From: CAKSQF01 sp964569225
Lineage (GTDB): Bacteria > Bacillota > Clostridia > Oscillospirales > CAG-272
Assembly: GCA_964569225.1 (NCBI GenBank)
Contig: CAZMTU010000027.1
Location: forward strand, 1 to 22,548
Length of the DNA stretch: 22,548 nt
Reading direction: 5' to 3'
How positions within the stretch are numbered: position 1 is the stretch's first letter; every line of letters starts with the position of its first letter. The translations under genes and the position numbers were made by a program. The notes below the pieces were generated by a model. The model ran no database searches, was not told the DNA's origin, and saw only the letters and a list, made by a program, of their open reading frames with translations. Positions 15,336 to 21,541 of this stretch are shown here, piece after piece.

Positions 15336-17315
15336 TTACTGCTGCTTGTTTTCTTTCAGTGCGCGAATTTCGTCCCGCAGACGGGCGGCGGTCTCAAAAT
15401 CCAGCCGGGCAGCCGCTTCCTTCATCTGCGCCTCTAATTCGGGCAGCGTAGCCGCAGGCAACGGTGCTTTTTTCTCGTTTTTTGACCTCTGCTTACGCTT
15501 TTTACCGTCATCGGGCACACTGCCCAGATCAATCAGCTCTTTTACCGGCTTGATGATAGTCTGCGGAACGATGCCGTGAGCGGCATTGTACGCCTGCTGC
15601 ACCTTCCGTCGGCGATCGGTTTCTTCAATGGCCGCCTGCATGGAAGCGGTGATCCGATCGGCATACATAATGACCTTACCTCCGGCGTTTCGTGCGGCGC
15701 GGCCGATCGTCTGTATCAATGCCGTTTCCCCGCGCAAAAAGCCTTCCTTATCAGCGTCCAATATCGCTACAAGTGAAACTTCCGGCAGGTCTAAGCCCTC
15801 CCGAAGCAGATTGACGCCTACCAGCACATCGAATATTCCAAGCCGCAGATCCCGCAGGATCTCGGTCCTCTCCACCGTTTCCACATTATGGTGAATATAT
15901 TTAACCTTAATCAGGTGCATTTCCAAAAACTCGGTAAGATCCTCCGCCATTTTTTTAGTAAGCGTAGTCACCAGCACCCGTTCGCCGCGCTCCGCTCTCA
16001 CGCGAATCTCTCCCATCAGATCATCTACCTGTCCGGCAATAGGACGTACCTCTACCTCCGGATCCACAAGCCCTGTGGGACGGATAAGCTGCTCTACAAT
16101 CTGCCCGCTGCGGGAACGCTCGTATTCGCCCGGCGTTGCCGAAACATAGATCACCTGATTGATTTTTTGCTCAAATTCATGAAAAAACAGCGGTCGGTTG
16201 TCATACGCGGAGGGCAGCCGGAAGCCATAGTCCACCAGCGATTTTTTGCGGGCGCTGTCTCCGCCGCTCATGCCCCTGACCTGAGGGAGCGTCACATGGC
16301 TTTCGTCGATGATCATGAGAAAATCCTTCGGGAAATAATCAAGCAGCGTGTAGGGCGTACTTCCCGGCGCTCGGCCGGAAAAGACTCTGGAATAGTTCTC
16401 CACACCGGAGCAGAAGCCCACCTCCCGCAGCATTTCCAAATCATATTTGGTGCGTTCCTCGATTCTCTGCGCTTCAATATATTTATTCTGCTCCCTGAAC
16501 CACTTGGCTCTTTCCTCCATCTCCGCTTCGATTTCCTCAAATGCCGCCTCCCTGCGGTCATCTGAAATGACGTAATGGGTCGCCGGAAAGATCGCAACAT
16601 AGGAGATAGTCCGGATCAGCTCGCCGGTCAACACCTGGATTTCACTGATCCGATCGATCTCCTCTCCCCAAAATTCGACCCGAATAGCGTTTTTGCTTCC
16701 TGACGCGGGCAGAATTTCTACCACATCTCCCCTTACCCGAAATTTATCACGGGTAAGACTCACATCATTCCGGGTATAATTCATAGCAATCAAGCGGGCG
16801 ATCAGCGTTTCACGGGATAAAGAAGCCCCCACCCGAAGCGCCAGCACCTGCTCCTCATATGCAAAAGGATCGCCCAGTGAATAAATACAGGACACACTTG
16901 CAACGATTATAACATCCCGTCGCTCAAAGAGCGCGGATGTGGCGGAATGACGCAGCCGATCAATTTCATCATTTACCGCCGAATCCTTCTCAATATACAC
17001 ATCTTTTCCGGGGATATATGCCTCCGGCTGATAGAAATCATAATAGGATACAAAATATTCTACGGCATTGTGAGGGAAGAATTCCCGAAATTCAGCGCAT
17101 AGCTGAGCGGCAAGCGTCTTGTTGTGCGCAAGAACGAGGGTAGGCTTATTGATCTGCGCAATCACATTCGCTACGGTAAAGGTCTTACCTGAGCCTGTAA
17201 CACCTAACAAAATCTGCTCATTTAAACCGTTTTTGACGCCTTCAGCCAGTTTAGCGATAGCCTGCGGCTGATCGCCTGTAGGCTCATAAGGAGCAGCTAA
17301 CTCAAAATGATCCAC
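15336..17315 (-). CDS. uvrB: Excinuclease ABC subunit B (659 aa, GTG start)
   Basis: This is the helicase-like subunit that verifies damage and recruits UvrC. Visible are Walker A LLGVTGSGKTFTVANV, the beta-hairpin region SYYDFYQPEAYIPGKDVYIEK, the DEAD-like box MIIDESHV, and helicase motifs in YVSATPGEYE, GVNLLREGLDLPEVSLVAILDADKEGF and QTIGRAARN. The UVR domain sits at the C-terminus (ELEAQMKEAAARLDFETAARLRDEIR). The start is GTG at 17313-17315, supported by AAGGAGG at 7 nt and by the canonical first residues. Upstream a TATAAT (17351-17356) has no good -35 partner. I found no convincing LexA (GAAC-N4-GTTC) box. The decayed IS region begins about 95 nt upstream. Confidence 0.98.
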   Translation of the reverse strand: MDHFELAAPYEPTGDQPQAIAKLAEGVKNGLNEQILLGVTGSGKTFTVANVIAQINKPTLVLAHNKTLAAQLCAEFREFFPHNAVEYFVSYYDFYQPEAYIPGKDVYIEKDSAVNDEIDRLRHSATSALFERRDVIIVASVSCIYSLGDPFAYEEQVLALRVGASLSRETLIARLIAMNYTRNDVSLTRDKFRVRGDVVEILPASGSKNAIRVEFWGEEIDRISEIQVLTGELIRTISYVAIFPATHYVISDDRREAAFEEIEAEMEERAKWFREQNKYIEAQRIEERTKYDLEMLREVGFCSGVENYSRVFSGRAPGSTPYTLLDYFPKDFLMIIDESHVTLPQVRGMSGGDSARKKSLVDYGFRLPSAYDNRPLFFHEFEQKINQVIYVSATPGEYERSRSGQIVEQLIRPTGLVDPEVEVRPIAGQVDDLMGEIRVRAERGERVLVTTLTKKMAEDLTEFLEMHLIKVKYIHHNVETVERTEILRDLRLGIFDVLVGVNLLREGLDLPEVSLVAILDADKEGFLRGETALIQTIGRAARNAGGKVIMYADRITASMQAAIEETDRRRKVQQAYNAAHGIVPQTIIKPVKELIDLGSVPDDGKKRKQRSKNEKKAPLPAATLPELEAQMKEAAARLDFETAARLRDEIRALKENKQQ

Positions 17316-17358
17316 GGTAAAACCTCCTTTTCAACGGTTTTATTATGGTTATTATAGA

Positions 17359-17432
17359 GCCCAAATTCGTCAAACACGCATATTCTATTTTCTCCAAAAA
17401 ATGTTAAAAACTGCCCCTTGACAAATTTGGAC
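17359..17432. repeat. Imperfect inverted repeat upstream of uvrB
   Basis: GCCCAAATTCGTCAA (17359-17373) and TTGACAAATTTGGAC (17418-17432) are inverted copies matching at 13 of 15 positions, 44 nt apart. The right copy lies where the left end of the IS3 remnant is expected (AACTGCCCCTTGACAAATTTGGACA, 17409-17433, split here by reading as AACTGCCCC then TTGACAAATTTGGACA). It could be two IS ends or a regulatory dyad. Confidence 0.4.
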
Positions 17433-17544
17433 ACTTTTTCAGCTTCGTAAACTATGCGAGCTTAATGAACAGCATGAAAATTCAATGTAATATTATACCA
17501 CACTTTTTCTTAAAATAAAAGAGGGCGGCAGACTTTTTTACAAA

Positions 17545-18030
17545 AAAACAGAAGCCGCGCTTCCCTACTGATTTGACTGCTTTGATTCCAGTGTAATCGG
17601 TCTGGCAATGAATATAAATTATGAAAGCTTCATTTTGCGTACAAGCATCGGAAAAAGCCAGCAAAGCATAATCCGGATATTCGGGAATCTATTATTCACA
17701 GCGATTGAGAAAGCCAGTATGCCAACTGTATTTACCGGGAAGCGATCGAAAAGCTCGGCATCCGTCAAAGCATGAACAGCGCAAGCAGAAAACGCCATGA
17801 CAATGACCGCCGTGAAAGTATGTGGACCCAAATGAAATCTGAACGGTTATATGACCGTTATGATGCGGAAAAGATGACCAGAGAATAACTGAAAACGCTC
17901 ATTTGGAGATATTTCATCCGATACCGGAATAACCGGAGGAGCTGTTCTGCAAATGGAAAGCTTTCGCCTATGATAAAATGATGGCAATACTATAATTTTC
18001 TGAAGGAAGCCGCGCAGAATTCAAAAGTCT
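17545..18030 (+). pseudogene. IS3-family transposase (OrfB, DDE integrase core), decayed C-terminal remnant
   Basis: Read on the plus strand, two frames together give the catalytic half of an IS3 transposase. The first part, from about 17545 to 17660, reads FDCFDSSVIGLAMNINYES. After a frameshift the second part (from about 17640) reads IIHSD-stop-ESQYANCIYREAIEKL, GIRQSMNSASRKRHDNDRRE, SMWTQMKSERLYDRYDAEKM, then LKTLIWRYFIRYRNNRRS. In homologues as I remember them these are FDCFDLAVLGLAM, HSDRGSQY, RQSMNSAGG and NNRRICSANG. In-frame stops occur at 17569, 17706, 17886 and 17979; those at 17706 and 17979 fit single C-to-T changes of CGA. The N-terminal half and OrfA are missing. It is clearly dead. 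The right end is uncertain; a weak candidate end lies near 18081-18110. Confidence 0.82.
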
Positions 18031-18367
18031 TGAGCCAAATCTATCAACTATTTTTAACAAAATCATTGTCCTTAATTCTTTGTCCTCTTTTTTTTGATTG
18101 TGGTTCACTGTTTGTCAGACTACGATTTCGCTATTCCTTCTTTTCGCCCTCACCTTACAGTGCAAGCCTTAAGTGTCGCTTTCAGGTTAGTCGGTAACTA
18201 CCTCCCAGTAAATTTTCGCCGCAGAGCATTGATATATCCCGTCATATTAGAAAAACTCCCGCACATTTTTATCTGTGCAAGAGTTTTGTTACATTTAGTT
18301 ATTCCATTCATATAACCATGCTCATTTTCAGACACATAATGATATATAAAATATCGTCTGTTGTTTT
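18031..18367. other. Non-coding decayed region with a strong hairpin
   Basis: No convincing gene is visible here. Short open frames exist on the plus strand (18094-18315) but lack an RBS and recognisable content. The region holds the possible right end of the IS3 remnant and the hairpin at 18252-18287. It is AT-rich. Confidence 0.5.
18251..18287 (-). terminator. Strong hairpin, probable terminator of the 18.4-18.7 kb ORF
   Basis: AAAACTCCCGCAC (18252-18264) and GTGCAAGAGTTTT (18275-18287) pair over 13 positions (two G-U on the minus-strand RNA) with a 10-nt loop. On the minus strand the stem ends in TTTTT. It lies about 80 nt after the last protein-like reading frame on that strand. Confidence 0.65.
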
Positions 18368-18727
18368 CTACTGATCTGTGATGTCAACTACAAATGAATT
18401 AATGTAATCACGTTGCTCAACGGTAACAATAATATGTCTTTAATTTGTATCATCTATGCAAACACCTGATTCTGATAAATACCTTTCATACATAATAACT
18501 GAAGCATCATAAATACCGTCTGTAGTTTCATCCCCACTCATGAGTAAACATTCGCGGAGCTCGACTCGTTTTGTGGTAAAATCAGCCGAATAACTGATAT
18601 AGTGCATTCCCGGAAAGGTCTGAACCGCGCCGAGAAGTATACTAATAAGCGTTCGTATCAGGGACATCCTGCCGTATAACCAAATGAACTTTAAGCTTCC
18701 AAATGAGTATTCGACAAATTTCTCCAT
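18368..18727 (-). pseudogene. Small hypothetical ORF with an internal stop, probably decayed
   Basis: The frame opens at an ATG (18725-18727) with at best a weak AGG upstream and runs 95 codons to a TAA at 18440. The product has a hydrophobic stretch (SLIRTLISILLGAV) followed by a beta-rich segment (MHYISYSADFTTKRVELREC). After the TAA the same frame stays open and protein-like for 23 more codons (RHIIVTVEQRDYINSFVVD) to a TAG at 18368. This suggests that an originally longer gene acquired a stop. I do not recognise the family. The terminator-like hairpin at 18251-18287 supports past transcription of this strand. It sits beside the IS3 remnant in a region otherwise empty of genes. Confidence 0.35.
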
Positions 18728-18780
18728 GTTGCGAACCTATATTTATCGTTACTCAAGAGGCATGCAAAAACCATATCCGT

Positions 18781-19308
18781 TTACTTTTTTCCAAACAGTT
18801 TTCCCAAAAAGTTTCGTTTTTTACCCACATCTGCCTTGCGGGGCGCCGCATCCTTCTGAAGCTCCAATTCCTTATCGTCAATCAAAGACTCCTCCGAGCT
18901 CTGCTGCCTGTCAGCGCTTTCAGATACCGTCCCGCCGAAGATGGAATCACATTCTTCAGCGGTTTCTTCTTGCTCAAAATGATTGCCTCTCTGACGGTAC
19001 AGTTCCAGCACGTCCCGCATCACATAGGGATCCTCTACCAGTGACAAGCCAATTTCACCATTTTCATCCCTCACAAAATCAAACACTACATACTCGCCGA
19101 CATCCTCTCCTTCCTCATTCAGCGGCTGAAGCAGCGCGAAATGATGCTCCACAAATTCATCCTCAAATTCTCGCGACGGAGTGGTTACCGGAATCAATGC
19201 CATTTGAGAAAAGCATGCCTTTTCTCCCCTGTCGTTAATCAACTCAATGGGCCGGTCATCGGTTTCGTCAGTCAACTGATCCAATATCGCTTTGAGATCA
19301 CTCTGCAT
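18781..19308 (-). CDS. DUF1292-like acidic protein (175 aa)
   Basis: The core resembles the DUF1292/YrzB group: PIELINDRGEKACFSQMALIPV, then a strand reading YVVFDFVRDENGEIGLSLVEDP followed by a helix. These are small acidic cytoplasmic proteins of unknown role. The C-terminal 60 residues are charged and low-complexity, ending in a basic patch (GKKRNFLGKLFGKK). The frame begins at 19374, but that ATG overlaps the downstream side of the -10 box (19363-19368), so translation must start later. The ATG at 19306-19308 has AAAGG 9 nt upstream and is preferred. The ATG at 19315-19317 touches the same AAAGG and is less likely. It is monocistronic. The family assignment is by pattern only. Confidence 0.65.
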   Translation of the reverse strand: MQSDLKAILDQLTDETDDRPIELINDRGEKACFSQMALIPVTTPSREFEDEFVEHHFALLQPLNEEGEDVGEYVVFDFVRDENGEIGLSLVEDPYVMRDVLELYRQRGNHFEQEETAEECDSIFGGTVSESADRQQSSEESLIDDKELELQKDAAPRKADVGKKRNFLGKLFGKK

Positions 19309-19362
19309 TTTGTTCATCCTTTCACACCCATCTGTGGGCAGTTTATCAATTATAATTAATTC

Positions 19363-19391
19363 ATTATAGCACATTTTATTCTAAAAAACAA
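19363..19391 (-). promoter_or_regulatory. Promoter of the DUF1292-like gene
   Basis: On the minus strand TTGTTT (19386-19391), 17 nt, TATAAT (19363-19368). The -10 box is perfect and the -35 box is 4 of 6. It fixes the downstream start codon of the gene. Confidence 0.7.
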
Positions 19392-19487
19392 GGCTCCCGA
19401 CACAAAAATCCGCTGCCGTTTATTAATAGTAAATGACGGTACAGCGCTTATGTAAATTTCAGAAAAAACGCAGGCATTATTTTGTAC

Positions 19488-19516
19488 TTGACAGTCATTC
19501 GCAAGCATGCTACAAT
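19488..19516 (+). promoter_or_regulatory. sigma-A promoter of the P-loop kinase gene
   Basis: TTGACA (19488-19493), 17 nt, TACAAT (19511-19516), a near-perfect consensus. The predicted start near 19523 leaves a leader of about 208 nt before the kinase start codon. Confidence 0.85.
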
Positions 19517-19730
19517 AAAGGCGGTTTAAAGCTCTTATTGAACCGTTAATAACTATTTAAGATAAATACGGGGCAGATAATTGAAGCGAAAAGACTGCTA
19601 ATAAAAAATCATTTTCTCCGCCCACCGTGTTTTGCGGTCAAACAAATAACGTTTTCAGAGAAACACTCGTTTCAACCGCTTTAAAAAGACAAGCATTTTT
19701 ACCTATTCTGATTTTATGAAGGACATAAGG
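19517..19730 (+). ncRNA. Long structured 5' leader of the kinase gene, candidate RNA element
   Basis: Four GC-rich segments can pair in alternative ways: A GCGGTTT (19521-19527), B GAACCG (19540-19545), C GCGGTCAAAC (19634-19643) and D GTTTCAACCGC (19669-19679). Local pairing gives hairpins A:B and C:D. Alternatively A pairs with AACCGC of D, extended by AAA (19517-19519) with TTT (19680-19682), closing the whole leader. I see no T-box sequence and recognise no known riboswitch class. Regulatory function is inference. Confidence 0.35.
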
Positions 19731-20315
19731 ATGATTCAGGGAATCGCAATTTTCGGGCTGAATGGAAGCGGAAAGTCTACGCTTGCTCATGAATTAGCAA
19801 AACAAACAGGTTATTTCGAAATGGATGTAGAGGATTATTATTTTCCAGACCAAAGAGCGTCACGCAAACAGGCATTAGAAAATAATAATGTGAGTAATAC
19901 GAAGCATTTAGGGGAACTGCCTTTTTCTAATCCCAAAACAAAGCATGAAGTGCAGGACGCACTTATAAAAGATATAGCGGCTCATCCAAAATTTATTTTA
20001 TCCGGTGTTGCAATGAATTGGAGCAATGAGATTCTTTCACGCATTGATATTGCTTTTTGGCTTCAGGCACCGCTTGAAGAACGATTGAGGCGAATTCAAA
20101 AGCGAGAAGAAAATCGGTTCGGCAAACGCGTTCTTGCCGGCGGGGACATGTTTGCGCAGCAAGCAGAATTTCGAAAAACAGTAGCAAACCGTGATTCAAA
20201 ATCTGTTGAAGAAAGCGCGAAAAGTTTCAGCTGTCCTGTTATTGTAATAGACGGAACTTTATCTGTGACAAGAATTTTGGTAAAAATTTTAGATGAATTA
20301 AACTTAATATCGTGA
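19731..20315 (+). CDS. P-loop kinase-like protein, adenylate/shikimate-kinase fold (194 aa)
   Basis: Walker A GLNGSGKST lies near the N-terminus, followed by YFEMDVEDYYF (the substrate-side acidic motif of small kinases), and later LRRIQKREENRFGKRV, an Arg-rich lid. The C-terminus (PVIVIDGTLSV) is the closing strand of the fold. This points to phosphoryl transfer to a small molecule; the substrate is unknown. The frame also has an ATG at 19716, but only the ATG at 19731 has an RBS (AAGGA, 7 nt), so I start there. It is unrelated in detail to the zinc-ribbon kinase at 14587. It is noticeably more AT-rich than the genes on either side, which may indicate acquisition by transfer. It has a consensus promoter and an unusually long leader. 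Confidence 0.75.
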   Translation: MIQGIAIFGLNGSGKSTLAHELAKQTGYFEMDVEDYYFPDQRASRKQALENNNVSNTKHLGELPFSNPKTKHEVQDALIKDIAAHPKFILSGVAMNWSNEILSRIDIAFWLQAPLEERLRRIQKREENRFGKRVLAGGDMFAQQAEFRKTVANRDSKSVEESAKSFSCPVIVIDGTLSVTRILVKILDELNLIS

Positions 20316-20371
20316 ATGAAATTAAGCGACAGTTTCTGATTTATCGAGTGTCAGGGACCTATCAGCAGACC

Positions 20372-20388
20372 TTTTACAAAGTGTAAAA
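20372..20388. promoter_or_regulatory. Small dyad between kinase and SDR genes
   Basis: TTTTAC (20372-20377) and GTAAAA (20383-20388) are inverted 6-bp arms around 5 nt, upstream of the SDR gene. It could be a repressor site. No convincing promoter boxes surround it. Confidence 0.2.
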
Positions 20389-20445
20389 TCAAGCATTTTT
20401 TCTCCGCCTTTTGCTGTTTTAATACCAATTTAGAAGGAGCGTTTC

Positions 20446-21171
20446 ATGAAAACTGCGTTAGTTACAGGCGCGTCCCGCGGAATAGGGCAAAAAATCGCGC
20501 TGAAGCTGGCGGAAGCCGGCTATGCGGTAGCGGTCGGCTGCCGGGACCTTGAAGCAGGCCGTCAAACAGTTCGGCAAATCACCGCCACTGGCGGAAGCGC
20601 GCTGCTCTGCCCCGGCGATATACGGTTGGAAGCAGACGTAACCGCAATGGCGGACGCCGCACGAACACTGGGACATGTAGAATTACTGGTTCCCTGCGCC
20701 GGTATTGCCTACCAGAATCTTTTTCAGTATACCGACACAAAAACCTATGAAAAAATTATGGATACCAATGTAAAGGGCGCCTATTTGACCGCCCGCGCCC
20801 TGCTGCCAGACATGATCGCCCGCAAAAGGGGCTGCGTTATTTTTATTTCCTCTATGTGGGGGGAAGTTGGCGGCGCCTGTGAAGTGATATATTCCGCTTC
20901 CAAAGCAGCGCTTATTGGAATGACCAAAGCGCTTGCCAAAGAGGTAGGGCCTTCCGGAATAAGGATCAACTGCGTTTCGCCCGGCGTTATTTTGACTGAT
21001 ATGACAGCCGGTCTGGGCAGTGAAACGCTCCGCGTTCTGGCATCCGAAGCACCGCTCGGCCGGAACGGACTGCCTGATGACATCGCTTCCGCGGTTCTTT
21101 TTCTTGCCTCTGAACAAGCTTCCTTCATAACCGGACAGGTTTTAAGTGTAAATGGAGGACTTGTAGTATAG
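20446..21171 (+). CDS. SDR-family reductase, probable EF-P 5-aminopentanone reductase (YmfI-like, 241 aa)
   Basis: This is an NAD(P)-dependent short-chain dehydrogenase. TGASRGIG (7-14) binds the cofactor. ISSMWG (134-139) supplies the catalytic Ser136, and YSASK (149-153) supplies Tyr149 and Lys153. The C-terminus FITGQVLSVNGGLVV is complete. The SSMWGEVGGACEVIYSASK stretch and the NGG ending resemble YmfI-type enzymes, which reduce the 5-aminopentanone group on the lysine of elongation factor P; FabG is the main alternative. The usual NNAG motif is VPCAG (82-86), so the structural Asn is replaced. The ATG at 20446 has AGAAGGAG at about 7 nt. The gene stands alone between the kinase and the ilvB leader; no EF-P gene is near. 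The SDR call is certain; the subfamily is tentative. Confidence 0.85.
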   Translation: MKTALVTGASRGIGQKIALKLAEAGYAVAVGCRDLEAGRQTVRQITATGGSALLCPGDIRLEADVTAMADAARTLGHVELLVPCAGIAYQNLFQYTDTKTYEKIMDTNVKGAYLTARALLPDMIARKRGCVIFISSMWGEVGGACEVIYSASKAALIGMTKALAKEVGPSGIRINCVSPGVILTDMTAGLGSETLRVLASEAPLGRNGLPDDIASAVLFLASEQASFITGQVLSVNGGLVV

Positions 21172-21240
21172 CAGAACCGACAATATAAACAAACATCCGC
21201 TATTTTTTTTGGTAAATACGCAGAAATTTCAAAAAAACTC

Positions 21241-21269
21241 TTGCAAAACGAATTTGAGTGTGCTATAAT
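21241..21269 (+). promoter_or_regulatory. sigma-A promoter of the ilvB leader and operon
   Basis: TTGCAA (21241-21246), 17 nt, TATAAT (21264-21269). Transcription should start near 21276, about 12 nt before the leader-peptide RBS. Confidence 0.85.
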
Positions 21270-21298
21270 CAGAAAAACAAATCATTTGAGAGGTTTTT

Positions 21299-21388
21299 AT
21301 GTTCTTTGTTTGCGCTGTTGTGAATCTGGCTGTCCTGAGCGCTATTATTCTACGGGCGATTATCCGACCGGAAAATAATAACGCTTAA
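21299..21388 (+). CDS. Putative ilvB leader peptide, 29 aa, Val/Leu/Ile-rich
   Basis: The ATG (21299-21301) has GAGAGG exactly 5 nt upstream and lies about 23 nt after the predicted start of transcription. The peptide reads MFFVCAVVNLAVLSAIILRA then IIRPENNNA. Eleven of 29 residues are Val (4), Leu (3) or Ile (4), and ten of those cluster in residues 7-22. These are the products of the pathway that ilvB opens, and enteric ilvB and ilvG operons have analogous leader peptides. A terminator follows 67 nt after the stop codon, before ilvB. The stop codon overlaps a segment able to pair with the terminator's 5' side. The alternative is a small membrane peptide, since the residues are also hydrophobic; the regulatory context makes the attenuator reading more likely. 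Confidence 0.7.
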   Translation: MFFVCAVVNLAVLSAIILRAIIRPENNNA

Positions 21389-21454
21389 AAGTAATGCCTG
21401 AATTCAAGTGTAAGTTGTACATAAACATAGATGCAATGACGCAATGAAGCTTTG

Positions 21455-21497
21455 AAGTCTTACGGTTACTTTTAGCCGTAAGACTTTTCTTATTTTA
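21455..21497 (+). terminator. Attenuator (intrinsic terminator) in the ilvB leader
   Basis: AAGTCTTACGG (21455-21465) and CCGTAAGACTT (21476-21486) form a perfect 11-bp stem with a 10-nt loop, followed by TTTCTTATTTT. It lies between the leader peptide and the ilvB RBS, with no promoter after it, so transcription into ilvB must read through it. Confidence 0.9.
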
Positions 21498-21541
21498 GAT
21501 CACTCTCATTTATCTTATTTTCATACGAAAGGAACTTCAAA

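Noticed and set aside
17316..17450. LexA/SOS box upstream of uvrB
   Set aside because: No GAAC-N4-GTTC-type site; the nearest GAA...GTT pair has the wrong spacing.
18094..18315. 73-codon plus-strand ORF in the decayed region
   Set aside because: No RBS, no recognisable features, and it runs through the terminator-like hairpin at 18252-18287.
19309..19374. N-terminal extension of the DUF1292-like protein starting MCYNELIII
   Set aside because: The first ATG overlaps the promoter -10 region (19363-19368), upstream of the expected transcription start; the ATG at 19308 has a properly spaced RBS.
21270..21541. T-box riboswitch in front of ilvB
   Set aside because: The leader has a terminator, but no T-box consensus (AGGGTGGNACCGCG-like) and no recognisable specifier stem; the translated leader peptide explains the layout better.
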